Of a stretch of 50,712 bases of DNA, positions 1-8,383 are shown piece after piece (positions within the stretch are counted from its first letter, which is position 1; every line of letters begins with the position of its first letter). Made by a program: the position numbers and the translations under genes. The stretch covers positions 1 to 50,712 of the forward strand of contig CAYWYQ010000004.1 of assembly GCA_964462325.1 (NCBI GenBank). Reading direction: 5' to 3'. The stretch is from CAYFMS01 sp964462325. Its GTDB lineage: Bacteria > Patescibacteriota > Patescibacteriia > UBA9934. Under the pieces are notes generated by a model that did not search any database, was not told where the DNA came from, and worked only from the letters and a program-made list of their open reading frames with translations.

Positions 1-2
1 TT

Positions 3-1289
3 CATGATTTATCCGGATCAGGTCAACCAATGATTGTTGATACGGTCGATCGATTAAGTGCGCTCGGTGATCCAGTTATTGTTACTGGCAAGCATTTAGA
101 ATCGACAACAATGACCATACTGCATCGCATGGGGCGCATGGATGTATCGGTGCTTGTTGAACCTTCTTCAAAAGATACGGCTGCAGCGATAGCGCTTCTT
201 ACAAAATATGCACTCGAGCAAGGGGACGATACAATGGTAGGAGTCTTTCCTGCGGATCATGTTATTGAACACGATGATATTTTTGAATACACAGTAAGAA
301 AGTCGCTAGATACAGCGAATGAAAAACAAGCGGTTGTAACGATAGGTATTGTGCCACATTATGCAGCAACATCTTTTGGATACCTTCAATTGACTGACTT
401 GGATAGCGAAGTAAAGAAGGTAAAGACATTTATCGAAAAGCCGAATAAGGAAAAGGCGGAAGAATTATTACGGAAAGGAGATGTTGTTTGGAATGCGGGT
501 ATGTTTATCTTTCCTGCACGCGTGATGAAAAAGCTCTTCGAGCAGTATATGCCAGATATGTGGTCTGCAATTCTTGAGGCTGATACGGAGGAAGAATTAG
601 TACAAGTATTCGATGCGATAGAAGGGAAGAGTATCGATTATGGCATTATGGAAAAGGCAGGGAATTTACTTTGTATTCCGGCTGAATTTGGTTGGAAGGA
701 TCTGGGAAGTTGGGAGGATATTGTGGCAAGAAAAGGAAGTACGGATAAACTTGTTCAAGTACATGCGCAAAATGGGACATTTGTACATATGCACCCTATG
801 CAAAAAACGGCTGTAATTATTGGAATGGATGATGTGATTGTGGTCGACACACCAGATGCATTGCTTGTTATGAAGTCTGGAGAGGGGCAAAATATGAAGA
901 AAGCGGTGCAAGAATTAAAACAGGAATCAAGCACGCAATTAGAGGAGCATCGATTTGAAGAAAGGCCTTGGGGAAGATTTGAAGTTTTGCTCGACACGCC
1001 GTCCTTCAAAAGCAAAAGACTCATTTTATTACCGGGAAAAAAACTGTCGTATCAAAGACATGAAAAACGGAAAGAACATTGGACGATTACGAAAGGGAAA
1101 GGAGTTGTTTTGCTAAATGGTGTTGAAAAAGAGGTCATAGCAGGGGACAATGTAACTATTCCTCCCGGAATGAAACATCGTCTAGGAAATGTGTCGAGCG
1201 AACCTCTGGAATGGATCGAGGTTCAAACGGGGAGTTACTTTGGCGAAGACGATATTGAACGATTCGAAGATGATTTTGGAAGGGTGTAA
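3..1289 (+). CDS. manC: Mannose-1-phosphate guanylyltransferase / mannose-6-phosphate isomerase (5' partial)
   Basis: Bifunctional enzyme that makes GDP-mannose from mannose-1-phosphate and GTP and, through its C-terminal cupin, interconverts mannose-6-P and fructose-6-P. It feeds mannose into surface polysaccharides. The reading frame is open to the window edge, and the residues before the first in-frame ATG at 30 (HDLSGSGQP) match the family's conserved 'KQFHDLSGSG' stretch, so the true start lies upstream of the window. Visible family motifs are the 'VFPADHVI' nucleotide-sugar loop, 'FIEKPN', 'WNAGMFIF' and 'GWKDLGSWEDI'. The C-terminal cupin (last ~110 residues) carries 'RPWGRFEVL', 'KKLSYQRHEKRKEHW' and 'PPGMKHRLGN'. 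No downstream partner lies on this strand. Confidence 0.93.
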   Translation, partial: HDLSGSGQPMIVDTVDRLSALGDPVIVTGKHLESTTMTILHRMGRMDVSVLVEPSSKDTAAAIALLTKYALEQGDDTMVGVFPADHVIEHDDIFEYTVRKSLDTANEKQAVVTIGIVPHYAATSFGYLQLTDLDSEVKKVKTFIEKPNKEKAEELLRKGDVVWNAGMFIFPARVMKKLFEQYMPDMWSAILEADTEEELVQVFDAIEGKSIDYGIMEKAGNLLCIPAEFGWKDLGSWEDIVARKGSTDKLVQVHAQNGTFVHMHPMQKTAVIIGMDDVIVVDTPDALLVMKSGEGQNMKKAVQELKQESSTQLEEHRFEERPWGRFEVLLDTPSFKSKRLILLPGKKLSYQRHEKRKEHWTITKGKGVVLLNGVEKEVIAGDNVTIPPGMKHRLGNVSSEPLEWIEVQTGSYFGEDDIERFEDDFGRV

Positions 1290-1305
1290 GGCGCATGGAC
1301 CCAGG

Positions 1306-1744
1306 CAAAACGTTTTTCAGAAAGAGGGCGCAACAGATGCTGCGCACGAGAGGTTACGAAAAATCAATGCGAAACGCGCTTCCTTGATCAGAGAACCCAA
1401 GTGATAAGTACATCCTGTGCACTTTAGGTCGTGAGTGTCTACTGGTGGCAATCAATTTGTAACACCCATTATTTTTTGAGGCGTCAATTACCTTTCTAAC
1501 AAGAGAAGTTCCGTAACCACGACCACGGGCAGATTCCTCTATGAACACATCTTCCATTAATCCAAATGGTTGATCATGTAAATCATTGTACATGATGTAG
1601 AGGAATGCATGGCCTACTTCATTATTACTGTTGTCGAATATACCGAATCTAATGCCAGTACACTCAGCATCTTTCTGAACGATTTCCATGGGTATCTCCT
1701 AGGATAAAGGTCTGGGTTTTAGTCCCTTTCTGAAAAACGTTTTG
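1306..1744. repeat. 19-bp perfect inverted repeat flanking a GNAT gene
   Basis: The 19 bases at 1306-1324 (starting CAAAACGTTTTT) recur as an exact reverse complement at 1726-1744. The arms enclose only the minus-strand acetyltransferase gene. The similarity continues a few bases inward with a 1-nt offset. Each arm contains the palindrome AAAACGTTTT. No transposase and no target-site duplication is visible. It could be a mobile cassette, a MITE-like element, or a pair of complementary terminator-like arms. Confidence 0.6.
1354..1689 (-). CDS. GNAT-family N-acetyltransferase
   Basis: Small (111 aa) single-domain acetyltransferase using acetyl-CoA; the substrate is unknown. The acetyl-CoA pyrophosphate-binding loop is clear at residues 55-60 (RGRGYG, following 'DVFIEESA'), and the C-terminal 'HRMYLSLGF' is the usual GNAT beta-bulge region. 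The start is supported by an AGGAG Shine-Dalgarno seven bases before the ATG, unlike the SD-less core genes nearby. The gene sits alone, opposite to manC, inside a 19-bp inverted repeat, which suggests an acquired cassette. Domain assignment is confident; the biological role is not. Confidence 0.85.
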   Translation of the reverse strand: MEIVQKDAECTGIRFGIFDNSNNEVGHAFLYIMYNDLHDQPFGLMEDVFIEESARGRGYGTSLVRKVIDASKNNGCYKLIATSRHSRPKVHRMYLSLGFSDQGSAFRIDFS

Positions 1745-1820
1745 TAAAAGAGCGATATGAGCAGAGGTTTTCAAGTTGTAGAGCGAGCTGTAACCGTGCA
1801 GAGGAATAGGGTATCATGAA

Positions 1821-2324
1821 TCAGTAATCTAATTCATAGTTTGGAAAGCCTCGTGATTCTAAGCCCTTCAGCAGCCTTTGAAGCACATCAGCATTTAATG
1901 TATCAGTTTGAATGTGCTTCTTCAGCTTCTCGGGATTGTTATTGAGGTAGGAAGCTGTTCCTTCTAAATAGTTTGTCCATTCCGTATCCCATCCTTTCTT
2001 TGAAAGGCTTAATGCTTCATCTAGTAATTCTAAAACTTCAGAAACATCACCACTCTTCAAAAGCTTACTTTGCAGCACATGAAAGAGTTCAAAACTTAAA
2101 GCATGATAGTAATCTGCTTCATACTCACTTCCAATGAATGAAGATTCTTTCGCTTTAAGTTTATCATAACATTCCTGTGCATGAATACGATCTGCAGTAC
2201 TTTGGTCAAGTGCATCAATTTCATCAAGAAATGTTTTAAGTTCCTCGGATTTTAGCTCAGATTCTTGTTTAGGTATATCTGACTTTTTTTCTCTCATAGT
2301 GTTGTATAATTTCTTTACGCTCAA
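1821..2324 (-). CDS. Hypothetical protein, charged and helical
   Basis: 167 aa, not recognised. It is rich in Lys, Glu and Leu and predicted by eye to be largely alpha-helical, with 'SGDVSEVLELLDEALSLSKKGWDTEWTNYLEG' resembling a TPR-like helical hairpin. It has no signal peptide or membrane segment. The longest frame begins with TTG, six bases after a TATACT -10-like box; an ATG nine codons in (2297) is an equally good start. It is transcribed in the same direction as the downstream acetyltransferase but separated by 130 bases. Confidence 0.6.
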   Translation of the reverse strand: MSVKKLYNTMREKKSDIPKQESELKSEELKTFLDEIDALDQSTADRIHAQECYDKLKAKESSFIGSEYEADYYHALSFELFHVLQSKLLKSGDVSEVLELLDEALSLSKKGWDTEWTNYLEGTASYLNNNPEKLKKHIQTDTLNADVLQRLLKGLESRGFPNYELDY

Positions 2325-2379
2325 TTTTTCAGTATATAAGATGTTGTGCGTATATCTTAATACGCACTTTAGTATCTAA

Positions 2380-2976
2380 CTACAAAGATGAAGCACCTTC
2401 TTGCAATGCATCCATGAAATTATTGAATTTGTCTTGAAAACTCTCACCGGAAATTTCAACCAAGTTTGGATGAACGCTCCAAATATCGCGCGTTTTCAAA
2501 CTTCTAGCTAATGCCGTTTTATAATCCTCATAACGCACAGGATTATTCAGGACTTTTGCTTCATATATTTCTTGCGGCGGTAAATCGAACCAAAAAACCT
2601 TATCATAACGCAGAACCTCGTTTTTTACATCGATTCCAGTAAGTTCTTCATATTCACTCTGACCGCCGGGCAAATAGGCGATTCCGTCCAAAATTCCTCG
2701 ATCTGCGACAACAAAATCTTTCCCGAGTTCCTTGGCGCGTATGAGTGAAAGGTCCTCGGCGAGCATTTGCTGCCTTGCGAGTAAATGCTGAAAGCGTCTT
2801 TGAATTTCAGGGTTTTCAAATTCTTTCCCGAAAATTTCATGTTCACGTAAAATCATGGTCGCCGCTTCCGGAACAACAAAAATATGATCATGCATTTCAC
2901 GAAGCCATCTCGATGTCTTCGTTTTTCCAGAACAAGGTCCTCCGGTGATTGTATAGAGTTTCAAGGAATCTGACAT
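2380..2976 (-). CDS. AAA_28 / Ttd14-NadR-like P-loop ATPase
   Basis: 198-aa P-loop NTPase of the AAA_28 family (PF13521), related to the kinase domain of NadR and to Ttd14. Walker A is at residues 12-19 (GGPCSGKT), the 'VVPEAATMIL' segment follows, and 'VVADRGILDGIAY' is the typical second motif. The family phosphorylates or binds small ligands; the substrate here is unknown. The minus-strand sequence TGCTAAAAT (plus 2983-2991) ends six bases before the ATG, the same arrangement as upstream of xseA, so a leaderless transcript is likely. Confidence 0.8.
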   Translation of the reverse strand: MSDSLKLYTITGGPCSGKTKTSRWLREMHDHIFVVPEAATMILREHEIFGKEFENPEIQRRFQHLLARQQMLAEDLSLIRAKELGKDFVVADRGILDGIAYLPGGQSEYEELTGIDVKNEVLRYDKVFWFDLPPQEIYEAKVLNNPVRYEDYKTALARSLKTRDIWSVHPNLVEISGESFQDKFNNFMDALQEGASSL

Positions 2977-2982
2977 ATGTGC

Positions 2983-2991
2983 ATTTTAGCA
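2983..2991 (-). promoter_or_regulatory. Extended -10 promoter, probable leaderless start
   Basis: TGCTAAAAT on the minus strand with only six bases between the hexamer and the ATG of the P-loop ATPase gene. No -35 box and no Shine-Dalgarno are visible. Confidence 0.5.
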
Positions 2992-3051
2992 CTTCAGGGT
3001 CATTGCACGTATCCACAGAACGATTTTCGAAAGAGATTGAGAGTAAAACGG

Positions 3052-3080
3052 TTGACATGAAGGGAAAAATCAGGCACAAT
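3052..3080 (+). promoter_or_regulatory. Promoter of the ATP synthase operon
   Basis: A perfect -35 TTGACA (3052-3057), a 17-base spacer and CACAAT (3075-3080) as -10. The ATG of the first gene is at 3091, so the 5' leader would be only a few bases long. Confidence 0.6.
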
Positions 3081-3090
3081 TCCGGCGTCT

Positions 3091-3324
3091 ATGAAGATGT
3101 TTACCTTAAAACAACGTTTCACGATTTGGTCGACCGCATTAGGGTCACTTCTCGTATTTGGTTTTATAGGTTGGGGGCTGGATCGGTTATTCAATTCCTG
3201 GCCAATCATATTCGTTATTGCAATTTTATTGTCATTTCCTGTAGCAATTGCGGTGGTAATCAAGCGTCTTCAGCCTGTCATAAAGGCAGATCTTGAACGA
3301 TTAGAAAAAGAGATGAAGAATTAG
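3091..3324 (+). CDS. AtpI/AtpZ-like ATP synthase accessory membrane protein
   Basis: 77-aa protein with two transmembrane helices (about residues 13-30 and 36-56) and a basic C-terminal tail, matching the AtpZ/AtpI family (PF09527) that usually opens bacterial atp operons. Family members help c-ring assembly or are linked to cation uptake; the precise role here is inferred from position and topology. Its stop is one base before the atpB start codon. The promoter at 3052-3080 lies directly upstream. Confidence 0.8.
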   Translation: MKMFTLKQRFTIWSTALGSLLVFGFIGWGLDRLFNSWPIIFVIAILLSFPVAIAVVIKRLQPVIKADLERLEKEMKN

Positions 3325-3325
3325 T

Positions 3326-4108
3326 ATGGATATTTCATTAGCAGCAAGAGTACTCTTTAACATCGGACCACTTCCGATAACAGATGCCTTTCTTGGTGCT
3401 GTTTTAGTTTCAGCAACACTGCTATTCTTCTCTATTGCAGCAACGCGTAAGTTCTCATTGATTCCAACGCGAATTCAAATGGTGCTCGAACTGATTTCAG
3501 AGTATCTTCTTGAACAGCTTGAACAGGCATTTGGATCAAAAACAGAGGCGCGAAAATTCTTCCCGCTCATCATGACGCTATTACTTTTTATCGTGGTAGC
3601 AAATCAATTTACGCTCATCCCGCTCATATTCGAAATTACCTACAATGGATTCGATGTACTGCGCCAACCGACTTCTGACTTAACGGGGACATTGGCACTT
3701 TCCATTATGGTCGTTGTTTTGTCTCATATTTTAGCAATCAGAATTTCGCCACTTCGGCATTTGGGGAACTTCCTCCCATTTCACAAATTCCTTAAGATAA
3801 GAAGTTTCGGAGAGTTCTTTAATGCCTGCGTAGACTTGTTTATAGGTGTACTGAATATTATCGGAGAATTCGCAAAAGTTGTTTCACTGGCTGCGCGTCT
3901 ATTCGGAAATGTCTTTGCGGGGAATGTCATGGTTGCGGTTATTGCCGGACTTGCCGCATTTACGCAGTTTATTGTACCAATTCCATTTATAGCCCTTAGC
4001 GTCTTTTCTGGATTCATTCAGGCATTCGTCTTCATGCTTCTTAGTATGCAATTCATTGCTATGACGATTGAAGGCGCAAAGCCAGAAATGGAAGAAGCAA
4101 TCGCATAG
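3326..4108 (+). CDS. atpB: F0F1 ATP synthase subunit a
   Basis: 260-aa integral membrane stator subunit that forms the ion half-channels next to the c-ring. The essential arginine lies in 'SLAARLFGNVFAGN' (Arg191), and the C-terminal 'SGFIQAFVFMLLSMQFI' helix is typical. Several hydrophobic helices span the length, which is normal for the family. It follows the AtpI/Z-like gene with one intervening base and is separated from atpE by 241 bases that hold a palindromic repeat. Confidence 0.97.
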   Translation: MDISLAARVLFNIGPLPITDAFLGAVLVSATLLFFSIAATRKFSLIPTRIQMVLELISEYLLEQLEQAFGSKTEARKFFPLIMTLLLFIVVANQFTLIPLIFEITYNGFDVLRQPTSDLTGTLALSIMVVVLSHILAIRISPLRHLGNFLPFHKFLKIRSFGEFFNACVDLFIGVLNIIGEFAKVVSLAARLFGNVFAGNVMVAVIAGLAAFTQFIVPIPFIALSVFSGFIQAFVFMLLSMQFIAMTIEGAKPEMEEAIA

Positions 4109-4230
4109 GTTGACGCCTAGCAGGGCTTGCGAGCCTTGTATGATGTCAATCTGTTCAGACTGACAGTGCAAGTGATTTTCGGTCACTTACACGAATGTAT
4201 AACTTATTATTAATTAATGAGGCTAGGAAG

Positions 4231-4329
4231 ATTCGATGAATTGTTAGAGAAAAATGAATGACGAAGCGAGGCATACTTGAAAGGTATGTTGAGTGAGGAA
4301 TGATATTTTTCTACTGACAAGGCGCGAAT
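4231..4329. repeat. GTAC-type long palindrome, copy 1 (between atpB and atpE)
   Basis: Imperfect palindrome of about 99 nt. The outer arms ATTCG...TTG (4231-4243) and CAA...CGAAT (4318-4329) pair; the inner arms at 4241-4255 and 4305-4320 are complementary with one bulge and one G-T pair; the apex is GCATAC/GTATGT around GAAAG (4271-4289). Internal flanks match the reverse complement of the copies at 15886-16135. Confidence 0.65.
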
Positions 4330-4349
4330 CTAACAGCCGAATATTGTTT

Positions 4350-4580
4350 ATGGATATTGAAGCAGCACGTTTACTAGCCGCCGGCCTTTGTATGGGTCTA
4401 GGGGCTATTGGTCCGGGAATTGGTGAAGGTATTGTGGCAGGTCGCACACTTGAAGCGATTGGTCGGAACCCTTCAATGATGGGGAAATTATTCCCTAATA
4501 TGATTGTTGCAATGGCTATTACTGAGTCAACAGCGATCTACTCTTTGGTTATCGCTCTTATTATTCTTTTCGTAGCATAG
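4350..4580 (+). CDS. atpE: F0F1 ATP synthase subunit c (two-carboxylate, Na+-type motif)
   Basis: 76-aa hairpin of two membrane helices that forms the rotor ring. The start is placed at the ATG giving MDIEAARLL, not at the longer upstream frame, because this matches c-subunit N-termini. Helix 1 has GPGIGEG with Glu26; helix 2 has ITESTAIY with Glu59, Ser60, Thr61 and Tyr64. Known Na+-binding c-rings use Gln/Glu in helix 1 and Glu-Ser-Thr-x-x-Tyr in helix 2, and the 33-residue spacing of the two carboxylates equals Glu32/Glu65 of the Fusobacterium nucleatum ring. Na+ coupling is therefore inferred, not shown. Confidence 0.95.
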   Translation: MDIEAARLLAAGLCMGLGAIGPGIGEGIVAGRTLEAIGRNPSMMGKLFPNMIVAMAITESTAIYSLVIALIILFVA

Positions 4581-4586
4581 TTTTCT

Positions 4587-5084
4587 ATGGATGCTCTCGC
4601 AAATCTCGGAATTGATGGTTGGAGCATAGTGCTTTACTTGGTGAACTTTGGTGTCATCCTTTTTGTGCTACATAAATGGGTGTATACACCTCTTTTGAAG
4701 GTCATTGATGAACGGCGTGAACAGATTCGGAAAAATGTAAATGAGGCAGAAATGCTGCGAAAAAATTTCGAAGATGTTGCCGCAAAGCAGAAAGAAGAAA
4801 ATGAAGCATATATTGCGGAAAATAAAGCAAAGATTGCCGAGGCTCAAAAATTTGCCAAGCAAGGAGCGCGAGAAATCATTGCCGACGCTGACGCAAGACG
4901 TGAAGCAATGCTTGCAGAAACAATGGCGCAGGTAGAAGTGCTTAAATCTGGAGTCATTGAAGGTGCTGAATCAGAAATGAAAGATCGAATTAAAAAAATT
5001 GTTCTTCATGTTTTGCAGAATACCGTGCCTGAAAAAGCGGTAAAGCAGAGCGTAGAAGATGCAGTAAAGGTTGTTGCAAAATAG
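4587..5084 (+). CDS. atpF: F0F1 ATP synthase subunit b
   Basis: 165-aa peripheral stalk subunit. An N-terminal membrane helix (about residues 13-32) is followed by a long charged coiled coil (about 38-130), the standard architecture linking subunit a to delta and alpha. It begins six bases after atpE and ends two bases before atpH. Length is normal, and no second b-type gene is present, so a homodimer is expected. Confidence 0.95.
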   Translation: MDALANLGIDGWSIVLYLVNFGVILFVLHKWVYTPLLKVIDERREQIRKNVNEAEMLRKNFEDVAAKQKEENEAYIAENKAKIAEAQKFAKQGAREIIADADARREAMLAETMAQVEVLKSGVIEGAESEMKDRIKKIVLHVLQNTVPEKAVKQSVEDAVKVVAK

Positions 5085-5086
5085 AT

Positions 5087-5722
5087 ATGATCACCGACAT
5101 ACTTGGAGCAATTCTTTTTGATAGCGCAACAGTCGCAAATGTGGACGATTTCTTTTCAAAGAAAGCGCGCATGCGTAGTTCGCTCATCAAAGAACAGCTT
5201 GGGACATATCCACGTCCACTTCTTGCGTATCTTGAAACCGTTTCAAAAGAACAGTTTACACAAGATGCAAGCATCCTTTTGCCTATCGTGAGTGCAAAAG
5301 TTTCGATTATGTCGGATGGTGCGGCGGTTATGGGGAATAAACTCGTGAAAGCATTCATAGCATTTTTAAAGAATGATCTTGTGAAGATGGATACGAATGG
5401 AAATACGATGCTTCATAAAACGCTGAAAGGATTTGAAGGAGAAGGTATGTCAGGGAAGATGCTGAAACGAATACTAATTCGTGAAGCTCAGTCAGTACTT
5501 CTGCATGTAGAAGGAGAAGAATCTGCAACCGTTCAACTTGCAACAGATTTGAGCGAAACAAAATTAGCAGCATTAACCGAAACACTTTCTGAGCAAGGAG
5601 GAATTCCGCAGTTTATTATCAATGAAGAACTCATTGGGGGAATGCGACTCTTTAAATCAGGTACATTGCGGGACGCAAGTTGGCGTGCACGCGTCAATAC
5701 ATTATTTAGTGCGATTGGGTAA
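5087..5722 (+). CDS. atpH: F0F1 ATP synthase subunit delta
   Basis: 211 aa, somewhat longer than typical delta subunits (about 180). The sequence is divergent, but the C-terminal 'IGGMRLFKSGTLRDASWRARVNTL' follows the conserved delta pattern GG-x-x-hydrophobic...D-x-S-x-x-x-R-L, and the operon slot between atpF and atpA confirms it. It caps the F1 head and connects it to the b stalk. The following 53-base gap contains short ACTTACTAC repeats. Confidence 0.88.
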   Translation: MITDILGAILFDSATVANVDDFFSKKARMRSSLIKEQLGTYPRPLLAYLETVSKEQFTQDASILLPIVSAKVSIMSDGAAVMGNKLVKAFIAFLKNDLVKMDTNGNTMLHKTLKGFEGEGMSGKMLKRILIREAQSVLLHVEGEESATVQLATDLSETKLAALTETLSEQGGIPQFIINEELIGGMRLFKSGTLRDASWRARVNTLFSAIG

Positions 5723-5775
5723 GTCGGAAAGTACTTACTACGAACTACTTACTACTTACTTTTGCAAATAGAAAT

Positions 5776-7296
5776 ATGGAAACGAAGGATTTACGAAATT
5801 TTTTCACGGCTCTAGACTCTGCGATTGGTTCTGCGGAGCAGGCAGACAGTGAAAAGAAAAATGCAGGAATTATTCGAAGTGTGAAGGACGGCGTTCTTCA
5901 TATTTACGGACTTTCTGGTCTTAAAATGGGAGAAGTAATTACCGTGGAAGGGAGCGATACACGCGCACTGGTGATGGAACTTGATGGCAGGAATACCTAT
6001 GCGGTATTACTTGTGAATGATACAACCGTTAAAGAAGGACAGGCCGTGTCTACAACAGGGGAATTCCTTGGCGTTTCTGTGTCAGAAGATATGCTCGGTC
6101 GTGTGATTGATCCACTTGGAATGGCAATTGACGGGGATGCGAAAATCAAAAAAGGAGAATTGATGCCTATGGAACGCATCGCTCCAGGTGTAATGACACG
6201 AGAACCTGTTTCAGAACCTGTACAAACGGGAATTGTGAGTATTGATTCAATGATTCCGGTTGGGCGCGGACAGAGGGAACTTATTATTGGTGATCGTCAA
6301 ACAGGAAAAACAACCGTTGCAATTGATACCATTCTGAACCAAAAAGGTCAGAATATGGTTTGTGTCTATGTAGCGATTGGTCAAAGAGAATCTAGTACCG
6401 CATCTGTCGTAGAGACATTGCGTGCTGGCGGAGCTCTTGATTACACGATTGTAGTGAATGCAGGAGCGTCGAAATCAGCGGTATCTCAATTCCTTGCACC
6501 CTATGCAGGAACGGCAATTGCTGAATACTTTTTAGGAAAAGGTCAGGATGTACTTGTGGTGTACGATGATCTTTCAAAGCATGCAGTTGCGTACCGTGAA
6601 CTTTCACTCTTGCTTCGTCGTCCACCAGGCCGCGAGGCATATCCTGGAGATGTATTTTACTTGCATTCACGTCTTCTTGAACGCGCCGTGCGACTTAATA
6701 AGGAGAATGGAGGAGGAAGTATTACGGCACTCCCTATTATTGAAACGCAAGCGGGAGATGTTTCTGCTTATATTCCAACGAATGTTATTTCGATCACGGA
6801 TGGACAGATTTTCCTGGAATCTCGTTTATTTGCAAGCGGGATTCGTCCAGCGATCAATATTGGTATTTCTGTATCTCGTGTCGGTGGATCTGCACAAACA
6901 AAGGTGATGAAGAAGGTTGCCGGAACAGCAAAGCTTGATTTGGCGCAATACTATGAATTGGCAGCTTTCTCTCAATTCGCGTCAGAATTAGATGAAGCAA
7001 CAAAGAAGCAGCTTACTCGAGGTGAGCGTGTGCAGGAAGCGATGAAGCAAAAAGAAAATGCACCATATGAATTGTGGCAGGAAATTATTGTCTTGCGCGC
7101 CGCAACATCTGGATTCCTTGATGCATCAGATGCGAATGACGTGCAAGGACTTATTGCTCAGTTATTGCAACATATTGCCGCAAATGAAGGTGGGCTTGTA
7201 AAGAAAATTACAGAAGAAAAAGCTCTAACAGATGAAATAAAAGAAATGCTTGATAAGGCCATTGAAAGTGGCGTAAAGGCATTAACGAACAAATAA
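5776..7296 (+). CDS. atpA: F0F1 ATP synthase subunit alpha
   Basis: 506-aa non-catalytic nucleotide-binding subunit of F1. Walker A is at residues 172-179 (GDRQTGKT); other signatures are 'VYVAIGQRESS', 'VVYDDLSKHAVAYRELSLLLRRPPGREAYPGD' and 'SITDGQIFLE', all typical. Length is normal. The ATG at 5776 gives the expected N-terminal extension. A 166-base spacer of dispersed repeats separates it from atpG. Confidence 0.98.
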   Translation: METKDLRNFFTALDSAIGSAEQADSEKKNAGIIRSVKDGVLHIYGLSGLKMGEVITVEGSDTRALVMELDGRNTYAVLLVNDTTVKEGQAVSTTGEFLGVSVSEDMLGRVIDPLGMAIDGDAKIKKGELMPMERIAPGVMTREPVSEPVQTGIVSIDSMIPVGRGQRELIIGDRQTGKTTVAIDTILNQKGQNMVCVYVAIGQRESSTASVVETLRAGGALDYTIVVNAGASKSAVSQFLAPYAGTAIAEYFLGKGQDVLVVYDDLSKHAVAYRELSLLLRRPPGREAYPGDVFYLHSRLLERAVRLNKENGGGSITALPIIETQAGDVSAYIPTNVISITDGQIFLESRLFASGIRPAINIGISVSRVGGSAQTKVMKKVAGTAKLDLAQYYELAAFSQFASELDEATKKQLTRGERVQEAMKQKENAPYELWQEIIVLRAATSGFLDASDANDVQGLIAQLLQHIAANEGGLVKKITEEKALTDEIKEMLDKAIESGVKALTNK

Positions 7297-7337
7297 ACTA
7301 AATTCGTCATTCTTGTGAAAGTAGGAATCTAACGCCA

Positions 7338-7453
7338 CCTGTCATCTCGAGTGAGTTCCACGAACCGAGAGATCTACTAAGTAGATTTCTTCACTCGCTG
7401 AGCTCGGTCGAAATGACAATCAACGCTGGATCCCGGATCGGAGTCCGGGATGA
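7338..7453. repeat. Dispersed 'GTCATYTCGA' and 'CCGGGATGAC' repeat block
   Basis: Fills the atpA-atpG spacer. A self-complementary unit (GTCATCTCGA...AGATCTACT AAG TAGATTT...TCGAAATGAC, about 7341-7413) is followed by a small palindrome GGATCCCGGATCGGAGTCCGGGATGAC (about 7427-7453). Related units occur at 10065-10175 and 48040-48245. Units of this kind are widespread in bacterial intergenic DNA. Confidence 0.6.
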
Positions 7454-7462
7454 CAAAAGTCT

Positions 7463-8383
7463 ATGTCATTAATTGAAATTAAAAATCAGATCAAATCGAC
7501 GAAAAATACGCGTAAGATCACGAAAGCGATGCAGCTCGTTGCGGCGAGTAAAATGAAACGTTTTCAGGGGATTGCGGTGCAGGCGAAGGAATTCTCTCGA
7601 GGACTGCTCGCGACATTTGAGCTCACGAAACGTACCGTTGCCGATACAGCATACGGAAAAGGCATGGGTTATAAGCACCTGTTTGTGCTCGTAACGTCGG
7701 ATAAAGGGTTATGCGGGGCGATGAATGCGAAGTTGATTCGTACGCTCTACGCCTCGGAAGAGTGGAAAAGTATCCCAGACGATAAGCGGACATTGATAAC
7801 GGTTGGTCGTAAAAGTACAGAATCGGCTCGTGTACAAAGTATTCCGATGCATGAATCATTCACGAATGTACCGGAAGACATGACACCACTTGATGCTCTG
7901 ATGATCGTAGATGACATTCTCGAGCTTTGGGATAGCGGCGAGTATGCAAAAGTACATATGATTTCTCCTTGGTATGTGAATGCCTTTACCTTCTTCGCTC
8001 AGAAAAAGACCTTCCTTCCACTGACGGATGAAATGCTAGAAGAACATCTAAAGGATCCTGAAACAGGGGAGATAAAGCAAAAGAAGCATGAAACCGATGC
8101 CGCATACTTTGAACCGAGTCGCGATGCAGTAACAGAGGCACTCGCATTACAGATTTTACAGAGTTTGTTCATTGAAGCCTTTTATCAATTAAAAGCAACA
8201 GAGTATTCCAGTCGTATGGTTGCCATGAAAAAGGCAACAGATGCGGCGGATGATCGCATCGAAAGTTTAACAGCAAAATTCAATAAAGCGCGGCAAGCGG
8301 CTATTACACGGCAGCTTGCAGAGCTTGCATCAGCAAGCGACGCGATGAGTAGTCAAAATACATATGAAGTCTTCGAAATCTAA
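7463..8383 (+). CDS. atpG: F0F1 ATP synthase subunit gamma
   Basis: 306-aa central rotor shaft. The N-terminal helix 'IKNQIKSTKNTRKITKAMQLVAASKMKR' and the C-terminal helix 'SSRMVAMKKATDAADDRIESL...KFNKARQAAIT' are the two conserved ends that form the coiled-coil axle; the middle domain is divergent. Length is close to normal. The last 20 bases overlap the atpD start, implying translational coupling. Confidence 0.97.
   Translation: MSLIEIKNQIKSTKNTRKITKAMQLVAASKMKRFQGIAVQAKEFSRGLLATFELTKRTVADTAYGKGMGYKHLFVLVTSDKGLCGAMNAKLIRTLYASEEWKSIPDDKRTLITVGRKSTESARVQSIPMHESFTNVPEDMTPLDALMIVDDILELWDSGEYAKVHMISPWYVNAFTFFAQKKTFLPLTDEMLEEHLKDPETGEIKQKKHETDAAYFEPSRDAVTEALALQILQSLFIEAFYQLKATEYSSRMVAMKKATDAADDRIESLTAKFNKARQAAITRQLAELASASDAMSSQNTYEVFEI

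Noticed and set aside
1189..1404. 71-aa frame overlapping the manC end
   Set aside because: Out of frame with manC and antisense to the GNAT gene; no ribosome site.
1306..1744. Insertion sequence
   Set aside because: Inverted repeats are present but there is no transposase or target duplication, so only a repeat-flanked cassette is claimed.
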